Assembly: GCA_947450745.1 (NCBI GenBank)
Contig: CANFYD010000047.1
Span: 1-13,120, forward strand
From: Burkholderiales bacterium
Lineage (GTDB): Bacteria; Pseudomonadota; Gammaproteobacteria; Burkholderiales; Burkholderiaceae_C
Reading direction: 5' to 3'
Length of the DNA: 13,120 nucleotides
A model generated the notes under the pieces. It searched no databases and had not been told where the DNA came from. It was given only the letters and a program-made list of their open reading frames with translations. Every line of letters begins with the position of its first letter. Position 1 is the stretch's first letter. Positions 1 through 7,881 of the stretch are shown here, in pieces. A program made the position numbers and the translations under genes.

Positions 1-618
1 CCCGACGGCCTTCACATCGCCTACGAGGTGTACGGCGATCTGGGAAAGATCGAATTGCATGTGATGCGGGCCGATGGCTCAAACGACAAGGATGTTTCCA
101 GCGCCGTGTCGAAGGACAAGAAAACGCAGCCGGTTTGGTCACCCGATGGCAAACGCTTGGCCTTTGTGTCGGTCAAGTCTTACGGCGAAAACCATATCTA
201 TGTGGTGGATGCTGACGGCAGCCACGCCGTCAACCTGACCGACTCGCCCTACATCAGCAATCAGCCCGCATGGTCGCCGGACGGGCAGCGCATCGCCTTC
301 GTCTCGAACCGTTACGGCGACATGATCAGCCGCTCGGCCGGCGACATCTATGTGATGAATGCGGACGGCAGCAGCGTCGTCAACCTCACTCGCCACACGG
401 CGAATGACGATGAACCGAGTTGGTCGTCGGACGGTCAAACGCTGTACTTTTTAAGTATGCGCAATGGTCCGCCGCAACTGCATGCCCTGGACTTGGCTGG
501 TGGACCGCCCAGACGATTGACACATCACGGCGGGCAAGACCTGATGTTCAGCCTCGCACCGGCCAAACCGCCACTGATCGGAATGACGGGCGCTGGCAAT
601 CAATCGACCGGTAATTGA
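1..618 (+). CDS. TolB-like WD40/PD40 beta-propeller protein, 3' part
   Basis: The reading frame is open from the first base of the window, so the N-terminus is missing; 205 codons and a TGA stop are visible. The protein has at least three PD40-type propeller repeats, seen as VWSPDGKRLAFVS, AWSPDGQRIAFVSN and SWSSDGQTLYFLS. Each is followed by an IYVVDADGS- or IYVMNADGS-like strand and an NLT turn, the signature of TolB-type propellers. Such domains usually act in the envelope as protein-interaction scaffolds; true TolB belongs to the Tol-Pal complex. No pal or tol gene is adjacent, so I do not call it tolB. The stop lies 15 bases before a secreted dockerin protein, which suggests co-transcription and an extracytoplasmic role. 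The exact function is unknown. Confidence is high for the fold and low for the role. Confidence 0.85.
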   Translation, partial: PDGLHIAYEVYGDLGKIELHVMRADGSNDKDVSSAVSKDKKTQPVWSPDGKRLAFVSVKSYGENHIYVVDADGSHAVNLTDSPYISNQPAWSPDGQRIAFVSNRYGDMISRSAGDIYVMNADGSSVVNLTRHTANDDEPSWSSDGQTLYFLSMRNGPPQLHALDLAGGPPRRLTHHGGQDLMFSLAPAKPPLIGMTGAGNQSTGN

Positions 619-633
619 CTGTAGGAGAAAAAA

Positions 634-2604
634 ATGAAGCAGACATCCTCACCCCAGCTGACGCAGTCAGCGTTTCAGCGGACTCCCAGGACTTTCAATC
701 ATCCAGTCGCTGTCTCGGCGGCGATGGCGGCGGCCCTGGCCTTGATTTGCGGCGGCGCAGCAGCCAACACGGTGACTTACACCTTTGACAATCAATTCGA
801 TCTCGGGATCTTGCAAAACGTCAACCACAACGCACCGAACAACAATCAGCTCCAGCTCAATGTGATCGGTGGTGGCTTCCCTATCCTTTGGATCGCCAAT
901 GCGGGCGAACACACACTGTCCAAATTTGACACCACGCAGCAAGGCGTCAAACCGGGTGGTTCTCCGGGTCGGGAGGTTGCGCGTTATTACACCTGGTTCA
1001 GCAACCAAGCGCCGACTAATTACGCATGGAGCGGGCCTGCACCGTCACGCACGGCCGTGGATATTGAAGGCAACGCGTATGTGTTGAACAGGCACTTTGA
1101 CGGTCGATCCCCGCTGCTGTTCAAAATATTGGCGAATGGGTTCATCGACCGCAATGGCAACGGTGTGGTGGACAGTTCCAGCGACACCAACAACGACGGC
1201 ATCATCCAGGCCAGCGAGATGAAGCCATTGCTCGATGACGGCAAGGCAGGTGAGGTGCCCACCAACGCTGGCAACAACGTCATCAACTGCCCTTTGAGCG
1301 CCCCGTTCACTGGCTGCGAGATCCAGGATGAACGTGTCGCATGGGCCACTCGTGTGCCGGACGGAACGCCCGCCTTCCCGCTGCGCAACGGGCAATTGGG
1401 GCGCTCGCTTTGTATCGGCACCGACGGCAATCTGTGGGTCGGCTTGTATTCAGACTTGGCCTACTACAAGGTCAGCGGCGTCGATGGCCACACCATTGCC
1501 GGGCCGGTGGCGGTACCCAATGTGACGCCCTATGGCTGTCTGATCGACAAGGACGGCACTTTGTGGAGTGCCGGGCTGAATGGCTATCTGGGGAAAATCA
1601 CCAATACCCAAGGCAACACGGTCGCGTCCTACACGGCCAGCTCTCATTACCACGGTAATTTCGGCAGCAATTACGGCATTGCCCTGGGCAAAGATGCCGG
1701 CGACGGGCACACCCTGATTTACCTTGGCGGCACCAATTACAGCTATCTGAAGTTCGATTCGGCCACGAACTTGTTCAGCGTACCGGCCGCTTTGTACACC
1801 TCCAGCTTGGGTGTCAATGTGGATGGCGGCGGCAATATCGTGGTCAGCAAGTCAAACGGCGGCATCATCAAATTCAACCCGAGTGGCGGCCTGATCTACA
1901 ACGTCAATGCCCAGGCCGGCACCGCGACCGACACCCGCGGCGTCATGCCGGATGCCAACAACGACATCTGGCAAGTTCACTTGGGCACCAGCAAGATTTC
2001 CAAGTTTCAGGGGACGACGGAGGGCGTTGCACCCAACCAGATCCAAGGCGGGACCGCCCTGGGTGTTCTGCCAAGCGGCAACTCGCCCTACACGTATTCC
2101 GATGCCTCGGGCTTTGCCTCCGCCAACATCACCGCCAGCACCGGCACCTGGAATGTGATTCAAGACGGCGGCGCACCGAACACGGCTTGGGGTACGGTGG
2201 GGTGGAACGCCACAGTGCCCACAGGTGCCAGTGTGGGCATCAAGGTGCGTTCAGCCAACTCCACGGCCGCATTGCAAGGCCAGCCCTTTGTGGATGTCGC
2301 CAATGGAACGCCGTTTTCAGGCGTCGGCCAATACATCGAGGCCCAAGTACGCCTGACAGCCAGCCCGCAAGGCCTGTCGCCGGTGGTTCAAGACGTGACC
2401 ATCGCCGATATCTCAACGGGTAATAAATGCGATGTTGATCAAGACGGCGACGTGGATATCAACGACATCAACCTGATTCGTGCCGGCATCGGAAAAACAC
2501 CCACAGCCAATGATCCGCGCGACGCCAACAGCGACGGCAAGATCACGATCAACGACGTTCGTGCCTGCACTTTGAAGTGCACCAACACCAACTGTGCCCC
2601 TTGA
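634..2604 (+). CDS. Secreted beta-propeller protein with C-terminal dockerin type I-like domain
   Basis: This encodes 656 residues. The ATG has a strong Shine-Dalgarno sequence (TAGGAG, about 7 bases upstream). Residues 1-44 read as a long-n-region signal peptide with a hydrophobic Ala-rich core and a probable cut after GGAAA. Residues about 90-490 show repeated propeller-like strands (LWIANAG, GNAYVLN, GNLWVGLYSD, GTLWSAGLNG, DIWQVHLG), like NHL/SMP-30 or Vgb-type propellers. An EF-hand-like loop interrupts the propeller (DTNNDGIIQASE, residues 184-195). Residues 599-656 hold two dockerin-type calcium loops, DVDQDGDVDIND (600-611) and DANSDGKITIND (630-641), followed by Cys645, Cys649 and Cys654. 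Dockerins bind cohesins, and the next gene encodes a cohesin-like, PEP-CTERM-sorted protein. Substrate or enzymatic activity cannot be told. The dockerin call rests on the paired loops. Confidence 0.88.
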   Translation: MKQTSSPQLTQSAFQRTPRTFNHPVAVSAAMAAALALICGGAAANTVTYTFDNQFDLGILQNVNHNAPNNNQLQLNVIGGGFPILWIANAGEHTLSKFDTTQQGVKPGGSPGREVARYYTWFSNQAPTNYAWSGPAPSRTAVDIEGNAYVLNRHFDGRSPLLFKILANGFIDRNGNGVVDSSSDTNNDGIIQASEMKPLLDDGKAGEVPTNAGNNVINCPLSAPFTGCEIQDERVAWATRVPDGTPAFPLRNGQLGRSLCIGTDGNLWVGLYSDLAYYKVSGVDGHTIAGPVAVPNVTPYGCLIDKDGTLWSAGLNGYLGKITNTQGNTVASYTASSHYHGNFGSNYGIALGKDAGDGHTLIYLGGTNYSYLKFDSATNLFSVPAALYTSSLGVNVDGGGNIVVSKSNGGIIKFNPSGGLIYNVNAQAGTATDTRGVMPDANNDIWQVHLGTSKISKFQGTTEGVAPNQIQGGTALGVLPSGNSPYTYSDASGFASANITASTGTWNVIQDGGAPNTAWGTVGWNATVPTGASVGIKVRSANSTAALQGQPFVDVANGTPFSGVGQYIEAQVRLTASPQGLSPVVQDVTIADISTGNKCDVDQDGDVDINDINLIRAGIGKTPTANDPRDANSDGKITINDVRACTLKCTNTNCAP

Positions 2605-2645
2605 GCAGCACCCACCCGTTACTCGCAATTCTTGAAAGGTTTCTC

Positions 2646-3284
2646 ATGAAAAAAGCTCTTGCCTGCCTCGGGTTCGCCTTGGCTGCGTTACTTGGCGCGT
2701 CGTCGGCTGTGGCGGCGATCGTCGTCAAGTTCACGCCGGCGTCACAGCATGTCAATGTCGGCGACAGTGTGTTCGTGGACGTCAGCATCTCGGGGCTGGG
2801 TGACGAGATTCTGTCGGCCTTCGACTTGAATTTTCTTTACGACGGCTCTGTCATCGGCAATAGCACCCGCATGATCGATGCCACGTCGGCTCAGTTTCAG
2901 CTGGGTACCAACCCGATCTTGGCGCTTGACACCACCAGCCTTGGTAATTGGGGCTTGCAGGGCAGCGCCACGGATTCGGATGCCGTGATGGCCTTGAACC
3001 AAGCCAACAGCTTCTTGCTGGCGCAATTCAGTTTTTCGTCAGATGCCGACGGGGTGTCGCAGTTCACCTTGGGCGGAGACATGGACTTTGAGCGCAACTT
3101 TGTCGGACTGGATGCGAAGACGTTGAACGTCTCGGTCGAAGGCGCTTGCATCGCGGTGGGCACAGGGCAGTGCCAGGTGCCCGAACCGGCGAGTTTTTTC
3201 TTGGTCGGGCTTGCGCTGACCGGCGCTACCGTGCCGAGCTTTTTGACGCGGCGCAGGCGCACCGCCGCTGGCTTGAAAAGCTGA
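2646..3284 (+). CDS. Cohesin-like PEP-CTERM surface protein
   Basis: This encodes 212 residues. I chose ATG 2646 because GAAAGG lies 6 bases upstream and it opens a classic signal peptide (MKKALACLGFALAALLG, cut near SAVAA at residues 20-24). An in-frame ATG at 2577 overlaps the previous gene and would bury the signal peptide. Residues about 25-170 resemble a cohesin-family beta-sandwich: VKFTPASQHVNVGDSVFVDV, then a strand with SAFDLNFLYD, then alternating strands ending DAKTLNVSVEG. The C-terminus (178-212) is a PEP-CTERM sorting signal: VPEPASFF, a hydrophobic stretch, then RRRR. Exosortase cleaves such tails and the protein goes to the outer surface or exopolysaccharide matrix. It lies 41 bases after the dockerin gene, so it is the obvious candidate partner. 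PEP-CTERM is clear; cohesin is inferred from the strand pattern. No exosortase gene is in the window. Confidence 0.85.
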   Translation: MKKALACLGFALAALLGASSAVAAIVVKFTPASQHVNVGDSVFVDVSISGLGDEILSAFDLNFLYDGSVIGNSTRMIDATSAQFQLGTNPILALDTTSLGNWGLQGSATDSDAVMALNQANSFLLAQFSFSSDADGVSQFTLGGDMDFERNFVGLDAKTLNVSVEGACIAVGTGQCQVPEPASFFLVGLALTGATVPSFLTRRRRTAAGLKS

Positions 3285-3286
3285 GG

Positions 3287-3562
3287 TCAGGGTTCGACGA
3301 ACACCTCGACATGCCGGCTACCCTGTAGCCAACTGGTCAGTGCGCTGGCGGCTGCTTCAATGGCTTCTGCAATGCCGGCATCGTGGTTGCCGGCATATGT
3401 TTCCATCAATGTCACTTGGCCTTCGTTGGACTGCGGGCGGCGCAGCAGTTCCGCGCGCAAGCCATCATGTGTGGCGCACAGCGAAGCTTGCATCGTCAGC
3501 ACCGCCTGTCGTACGGCAATGAGATCCGCAGCAGCCACGCGGTAGTAAACGAAGAGCCGCAT
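3287..3562 (-). CDS. DUF4936 family protein
   Basis: This encodes 91 residues beginning MRLFVYYRVAAADL. The ATG is 2 bases after the ygfZ stop (TGA-AA-ATG), so the two are probably translationally coupled. The frame stays open upstream inside ygfZ, but that part is a shadow of ygfZ and the short form matches the known family length. The small alpha/beta pattern (VYYRV at the start, RHVEVFVEP at the end) and the conserved middle (HDGLRAELLRRP, QVTLMETYAG) match DUF4936. From memory, these are small betaproteobacterial proteins often beside ygfZ. A ferredoxin-like or stress-responsive-barrel fold is possible. The function is unknown. Its stop faces that of the PEP-CTERM gene across only 2 bases. 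Confidence 0.85.
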   Translation of the reverse strand: MRLFVYYRVAAADLIAVRQAVLTMQASLCATHDGLRAELLRRPQSNEGQVTLMETYAGNHDAGIAEAIEAAASALTSWLQGSRHVEVFVEP

Positions 3563-3564
3563 TT

Positions 3565-4530
3565 TCAAATGGCGTCTTGCGTGATCGCGTAGGGCAGGGC
3601 GCGTTGTTGCAACACGGGCCCAGCCACCGATCCCAGATGCAAGCTGCCCGTCTCCAGCGCGGCAATCTTGGTTTCGGCCAAGATCACTGCTTGGCTGCCG
3701 TGCTGGGCGCAACTGGCCACCAAGCCGGCCGGCTGACCCGGGTCTTCGCTGTGGAAAATTTCCTGGCCCGGCTGGACGGGCTCTTGCAAACCGTCCAGCT
3801 CGAATAAAAATGTGCGGCGTTTCAGGCTGCCACGGTACTGGCTGCGCGCCACCACTTCCTGGCCGGGATAACAGCCTTTTTGGAAGTTGACGCCGCCGAG
3901 CAATTCCAGGTTCAGCATCTGCGGCACAAACTGCTCGCGCGTGGCTTGCTGCACCCAGGCCAGCCCGCTCTGAACTTCCAGCCATTGCCAGTCCGTCAGT
4001 GCCAACGTGGGCAAGTCAGGGCCAGCCGTGCCGACAGCTTGGGCCAACAGGTAGCGCGCTGGGCTGCTGCCGCCCGAAGTTGAATCGGGGACTGCATCTG
4101 GCAAGCGAATCACGCTGGCCGCGCCGCGCTCTCGCCGACCCCAGAGCTGCGCCGGTGCAGCGTCGCCCAGCCATTGCTCAGCCAGCGACCCGGCCAAACC
4201 CCACAACTGCAGGTCTGCACTGGCATCACTGAGTTTGCATTTGGCCCGCATCACGAACATGCTCAAACGCTTCATGGTTTCGGGTAGCAACTCGGCAGGC
4301 AGCGCGAGCAGCACTTCTTGCTCCGAGGCCTTCCAGACCAGCAGGGTCGCCAACAGCCGACCTTTGGCCGAGCAAAACCCGGCCAACCTGGCTTGGTCCG
4401 AGCCGAGCTGCAAGGTGTCCTGTGTCAATTGACTGTGCAAGAACTTGGCGGCTTCTTCGCCTTGGGCTCGGATCACGCCCCAATGGGTCAGGGCCAGGGT
4501 GCCGCTGGTAGTGTGGGTAGTTGTGTTCAT
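3565..4530 (-). CDS. ygfZ: Folate-binding protein YgfZ
   Basis: This encodes 321 residues from ATG 4530 (MNTTTHTTSG); an ATG at 4545 adds five residues and cannot be excluded. YgfZ is a tetrahydrofolate-binding relative of GcvT that supports assembly or repair of certain Fe-S clusters in the cytoplasm. The diagnostic family motif KGCYPGQE is present at residues 218-225, including the functional Cys220. The N-terminal region (LTHWGVIRAQGEEAAKFLHS, LTQDTL, GFCSAKGRLLATLLVW) is typical of the family. It is divergent from mltG across 53 bases and coupled to the downstream DUF4936 gene. A GcvT homologue (gcvT proper) occurs elsewhere in the window, but the KGCYPGQE motif separates the two. Confidence 0.95.
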   Translation of the reverse strand: MNTTTHTTSGTLALTHWGVIRAQGEEAAKFLHSQLTQDTLQLGSDQARLAGFCSAKGRLLATLLVWKASEQEVLLALPAELLPETMKRLSMFVMRAKCKLSDASADLQLWGLAGSLAEQWLGDAAPAQLWGRRERGAASVIRLPDAVPDSTSGGSSPARYLLAQAVGTAGPDLPTLALTDWQWLEVQSGLAWVQQATREQFVPQMLNLELLGGVNFQKGCYPGQEVVARSQYRGSLKRRTFLFELDGLQEPVQPGQEIFHSEDPGQPAGLVASCAQHGSQAVILAETKIAALETGSLHLGSVAGPVLQQRALPYAITQDAI

Positions 4531-4583
4531 GGCCCCGATTATCATCACCCGCCAAATTGGGTGCTGCGGGTTAAGGTTATCGA

Positions 4584-5576
4584 ATGAGATTCTTGGGTAA
4601 GTTGCTGACCCTGTTGCTGCTGTTGGTGGCTGCGGCAGGCGCTGGTGTGGTGTGGTGGTTGCAAGCGCCACTGAGCTTGAAGGCACCGGCGGTGGAGTTG
4701 TCCATCGAAGCGGGCAGCTCGCCGCGCGAGGTGGCGCAAGCCTGGGTCACGGCTGGGGTGCAGGAAGATGCGCGGCTGCTATATCAGTGGTTTCGCTGGT
4801 CGGGCCAAGCCCGCCTGATCCGCGCCGGCAGCTATGAAATCCACCAAGGTGCCACGCCGCGCGAGCTGCTGGACAAAATGGTGCGCGGCGATGAAGTGCT
4901 GGAGCAATTACGCCTGATCGAGGGCTGGACCTTCAAGCAAGTGCGGGCTGCGATGGCCAAGTCGCCGGCCCTCAAACCGGCTACTCAAGGTTTGAGCGAA
5001 GCGGAGCTGATGGGCCTGCTGGGTGCGGCGGGCTTGGCTGCCGAGGGGCAGTTCTTCCCCGATACCTATGCCTACAGCCGCGGCGTCAGCGACCTGACCG
5101 TGTTGAAGCGAGCCCATTTAGCCATGCAAAAACGCGTGGCTGCCGCATGGGAGCAGCGCAGCCCCAATTTGCCACTTAAAAATGCCGGTGAGGCTTTGAT
5201 CCTGGCGTCGATTGTGGAAAAGGAAACCGGTACCGAATCCGACCGGGCGATGGTGGCGGCCGTTTTCATCAACCGCCTGCGCATTGGCATGCCGATGCAG
5301 ACCGACCCAACGGTGATTTACGGCCTGGGCGACGCGTTCGACGGCAATTTGCGGCGCAGTCATTTGCGCGCCGACACGCCGTTCAATACCTACACCCGGG
5401 GCGGTTTGCCGCCCACGCCGATTGCGATGCCGGGCACGGCCTCGCTGCAAGCGGCCCTGCATCCGGCCAACAGCAAGGCACTCTATTTTGTCGCGCGCGG
5501 CGACGGCAGCAGCGAATTCAGCAACGACCTGGCCGCGCATAATCGCGCCGTCAATAAATATCAACGTGGCCGCTAA
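4584..5576 (+). CDS. mltG: Endolytic murein transglycosylase MltG
   Basis: This encodes 330 residues. An N-terminal membrane anchor (residues about 4-26, LLTLLLLLVAAAGAGVVWW) is followed by a LysM-like region (VELSIEAGSSPREVAQAW, AGSYEIHQGATPRELLDKMV) and the YceG/MltG catalytic domain. Hallmarks are EGQFFPDTY, ASIVEKET (208-215, containing the catalytic Glu matching the one in E. coli MltG), MQTDPTVIYG, FNTYTRGGLPPTPI and YFVARGDGSSEFS. MltG cleaves nascent glycan strands at the inner membrane and is thought to set glycan length or act as a synthesis terminator. It begins the mltG-tmk-holB-pilZ-tatD cluster, with TAAGG about 8 bases before the ATG. The length is normal and nothing is missing. 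Confidence 0.97.
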   Translation: MRFLGKLLTLLLLLVAAAGAGVVWWLQAPLSLKAPAVELSIEAGSSPREVAQAWVTAGVQEDARLLYQWFRWSGQARLIRAGSYEIHQGATPRELLDKMVRGDEVLEQLRLIEGWTFKQVRAAMAKSPALKPATQGLSEAELMGLLGAAGLAAEGQFFPDTYAYSRGVSDLTVLKRAHLAMQKRVAAAWEQRSPNLPLKNAGEALILASIVEKETGTESDRAMVAAVFINRLRIGMPMQTDPTVIYGLGDAFDGNLRRSHLRADTPFNTYTRGGLPPTPIAMPGTASLQAALHPANSKALYFVARGDGSSEFSNDLAAHNRAVNKYQRGR

Positions 5577-5603
5577 GCCGGCCAAGGCAGAAAGAGTCAA
5601 TCA

Positions 5604-6215
5604 GTGGTCGCTCGGTTCATCACCTTTGAAGGCATAGACGGGGCCGGCAAGTCCACCCACATCGCAGCGCTGACGGCCTACCTCAGTGACAAAGGGGCGA
5701 CGGTGGTTGGCACCCGCGAGCCCGGTGGCACCGAGCTGGCCGAAGCGCTGCGCGAACTGGTCCTGCACCGCCGCATGGACGGCCTGACCGAGGCGCTGTT
5801 GGTGTTTGCCGGCCGCCGCGATCATTTGCAACGCGTCATCGAACCGGCGCTGGCAGCTGGGCAGACGGTGCTGTGCGACCGTTTTACCGACGCTACCTTT
5901 GCCTACCAGGGCGGTGGGCGCGGCATGGACGCGGGCGTGCTGGCCGCGCTGGAACAGTGGGTGCAACAGGGCCGTCAACCGGATTTGACCTTGTGGTTCG
6001 ACTTGCCGCCCGCGCAGGCCGCGCAGCGCCGCGCAGCCGCCCGTGAGGCGGACCGTTTCGAGCAACAAGATCTGGCCTTTTTCGAGCGAGTGAGGGCGGG
6101 CTATGCGCAGCGCGCGGCCGACGCACCGGCCCGCTTCGCCCGCATCGACGCCAGCCGCTCGGTAGCCGAGGTGGCCGCGCAGATCCAAGCGGTGATGGTG
6201 GCCCGCCAGTGGTAG
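5604..6215 (+). CDS. tmk: Thymidylate kinase
   Basis: This encodes 203 residues from a GTG start. Thymidylate kinase phosphorylates dTMP to dTDP with ATP, an essential step in dTTP synthesis. The P-loop is GIDGAGKS (10-17), the dTMP-binding motif is TREPGG (37-42), and DRF (92-94) with YQGGGRG (101-107) forms the nucleotide-specificity and lid-proximal region. The usual length and normal motif order argue for an intact enzyme. The GTG is chosen because the family starts 5-8 residues before the FEGIDGAGKS strand. The gene is 27 bases after mltG, and its end overlaps the holB start by 7 bases. Confidence 0.97.
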   Translation: MVARFITFEGIDGAGKSTHIAALTAYLSDKGATVVGTREPGGTELAEALRELVLHRRMDGLTEALLVFAGRRDHLQRVIEPALAAGQTVLCDRFTDATFAYQGGGRGMDAGVLAALEQWVQQGRQPDLTLWFDLPPAQAAQRRAAAREADRFEQQDLAFFERVRAGYAQRAADAPARFARIDASRSVAEVAAQIQAVMVARQW

Positions 6216-7261
6216 GCGCCGACCAAGTCCTGAGCTTGCCCTGGCTGGCCGGGCCGCTGCACCGTGCGCTGACGACGGCGCGATCGCATGCCTTGCTGGT
6301 GCAGGGGCCGGCCGGCGTCGGGCAATTTGATCTGGCCTTGCTGTTGGCGCAGTCTTGGCTGTGCGAAACGCCGTTGTCTGCAGGCCCCGACAGCGGCCGT
6401 GCTTGCGGGCTATGCGCCAGCTGCAAGTTGTTTCACTCGCGCACCCATCCCGATTTTTTGCTCTTGCTGCCGGAAGCCCTGCGGGAGCCGCTGGGCTGGG
6501 GCGGCCAGGAAGCCGAGGGCGGCCGCGACGGCGAAGCCAAGGCGTCCAAGACCAAGCCGAGCCGCGAAATCAAGATCGACGCCGTGCGGGCCATGCTGGC
6601 TTTTTCGCAGGTTACTTCAGCCCGTGGCCGCGCCAAGGTGGTGGTGGTTTATCCGGCCGAGGCGCTCAACACGGTGGCGGCCAACGCGCTGCTGAAAACC
6701 CTGGAGGAACCCGCCGGGCTGTTGCGCTTTGTGCTGGCCAGCAGCGCATCTGAAGGCTTGCTGCCGACGATTCGCAGCCGCTGCCAACCGGTGCCGCTGG
6801 GCTTGCCGGCTCGCGGGGACGCCTTGGCTTGGTTGCAAGGGCAGGGCGTGGAAGGCCCGGACGTGCTGCTGGATGCGGCCGGCGGGCGCCCACAAGAAGC
6901 GCGTGATTGGTTCGAGTCTGGCCTGCGCGCCACTGCCTGGTTGCAACTGCCGCAGCGACTGGCGCGGGGTGAAGCCGCCGCCTTGGCCGACTGGCCGGCG
7001 CCGCGTGCCATCGACGCGATGCAGCGCTTGTGCCACGACATGTTGCGGCTGGCACACGGCGCGCCGCCCAGCTACTTTCCGGCCCAGGCCTTGCCGCCGC
7101 CCACCTCGGCGGCGGCACTGCACGCTTGGGCTGCAGCGCTGCGCCAAGCGGCCCGGCATGCCGAACATCCGCTCAATGGCGGGTTGTTGCTGGAGTCGCT
7201 GGTCGGCCAAGGCCAGCAAGCCTTGTTCAGACCGGGCAAACCGCCTGCCCGCCGCAGTTGA
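6209..7261 (+). CDS. holB: DNA polymerase III subunit delta prime
   Basis: This encodes 350 residues. Delta prime is part of the clamp loader that puts the beta sliding clamp on DNA. The AAA+ N-terminal domain has a degenerate Walker A (GPAGVGQ, residues 33-39, Gln in place of the Lys), common in delta prime because it is not an active ATPase. The zinc-binding cysteines are C52, C66, C69 and C72 (CGLCASC). Further landmarks are IKIDAVRAML, NALLKTLEEP and TIRSRCQPV, which matches the SRC arginine-finger motif. A charged linker (EAEGGRDGEAKASKTKPS) precedes the sensor region. The GTG start overlaps the tmk stop, implying translational coupling; a slightly later start is possible. The C-terminus is the helical collar domain. 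Confidence 0.95.
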   Translation: MVGADQVLSLPWLAGPLHRALTTARSHALLVQGPAGVGQFDLALLLAQSWLCETPLSAGPDSGRACGLCASCKLFHSRTHPDFLLLLPEALREPLGWGGQEAEGGRDGEAKASKTKPSREIKIDAVRAMLAFSQVTSARGRAKVVVVYPAEALNTVAANALLKTLEEPAGLLRFVLASSASEGLLPTIRSRCQPVPLGLPARGDALAWLQGQGVEGPDVLLDAAGGRPQEARDWFESGLRATAWLQLPQRLARGEAAALADWPAPRAIDAMQRLCHDMLRLAHGAPPSYFPAQALPPPTSAAALHAWAAALRQAARHAEHPLNGGLLLESLVGQGQQALFRPGKPPARRS

Positions 7262-7352
7262 TCTGGGAGGCAGGGTTGCCGAGGGTTTGACCGCCACCGC
7301 TCACTCATCGCCTCCAGTGCCGCACAATTTCTCACCCGCCTACACTCAGGCC

Positions 7353-7775
7353 ATGAGTGATCAGCCGTCTCAACCACTTTCCGCCCAGCCCAATGCAGGA
7401 TTGCTTGCGGCCTCGCCTGCCAACCCAAGCGGCGGCGCGCGGCCAAGCGTGATCCAAGTGGTGTTCAAAGACAAGAACGCGCTGTACGCCGCCTACATTC
7501 CCGTTTTCACCGACGGCGGCTTGTTCGTTCCAACCCAGCGGCCGTACCGGCTGGGTGACGATATTTATTTATTGCTGTCCTTGCCGGACGACAACCAACG
7601 CTATCCGGTCGCAGGCAAAGTGGCTTGGCTGACGCCGGCCAATGCCTCGGGCGGGCGCACGCAAGGTTTGGGCGTGCGCTTCCCGGCCGACGATAAAAGC
7701 CGCTTGATCAAGCTGAAGATCGAAGAGCTGTTGGGCACGTCCATTTCTTCATCGAAACCGACGCAGACTATTTGA
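7353..7775 (+). CDS. pilZ: PilZ domain type IV pilus assembly protein
   Basis: This encodes 140 residues from ATG 7353 (MSDQPSQPLSAQ). The frame is open far upstream inside holB, but that part is an out-of-frame shadow. A disordered Ser/Pro/Ala tail of about 35 residues precedes a compact PilZ barrel: IQVVFKDKNALYAAYIPVF, TDGGLFVPTQRPYRLGD, GKVAWLTPANASGGRTQGLGVRF. This matches the short PilZ of type IV pilus biogenesis, usually encoded beside holB and tatD. The canonical c-di-GMP RxxxR motif is not obvious, as in the founding PilZ, which works through protein contacts with PilB and FimX. The 91-base gap after holB shows only a weak SD (CTCAGG) before the ATG. Confidence 0.92.
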   Translation: MSDQPSQPLSAQPNAGLLAASPANPSGGARPSVIQVVFKDKNALYAAYIPVFTDGGLFVPTQRPYRLGDDIYLLLSLPDDNQRYPVAGKVAWLTPANASGGRTQGLGVRFPADDKSRLIKLKIEELLGTSISSSKPTQTI

Positions 7776-7782
7776 CGCGGGG

Positions 7783-7808
7783 CTTGCGCAGCAGATTGCC
7801 CGCGCAAG
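7783..7808 (+). terminator. Possible hairpin between pilZ and tatD
   Basis: A perfect 7-bp inverted repeat, CTTGCGC (7783-7789) and GCGCAAG (7802-7808), with a 12-base loop starts 8 bases after the pilZ stop. No T-run follows, so it is at best a weak or Rho-assisted terminator or an mRNA-stability element. The rest of the 106-base gap shows nothing else clear. Confidence 0.3.
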
Positions 7809-7881
7809 AGCTCTGACAGCCCGCAGCGCGAAGCTGACAAATCCACACCGCACGCACTCACTCAGCACTTAAACCACCACG

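Noticed and set aside
3563..3985. Long N-terminal extension of the DUF4936 frame
   Set aside because: It lies wholly inside ygfZ in another frame. The family length and the ATG 2 bases after the ygfZ stop support the short form.
5118..5600. - strand open frame of 160 codons opposite mltG
   Set aside because: The + strand encodes intact MltG with all its motifs; the opposite frame has no domain or ribosome-binding site.
6305..6325. Gln in place of the Walker A Lys in HolB as a defect
   Set aside because: Delta prime subunits commonly have a degenerate P-loop and do not hydrolyse ATP, so this is expected rather than a broken gene.
6729..7352. Extended N-terminus of the PilZ frame
   Set aside because: It overlaps holB in another frame and is Cys/Arg/Trp-rich nonsense; the real start is ATG 7353.
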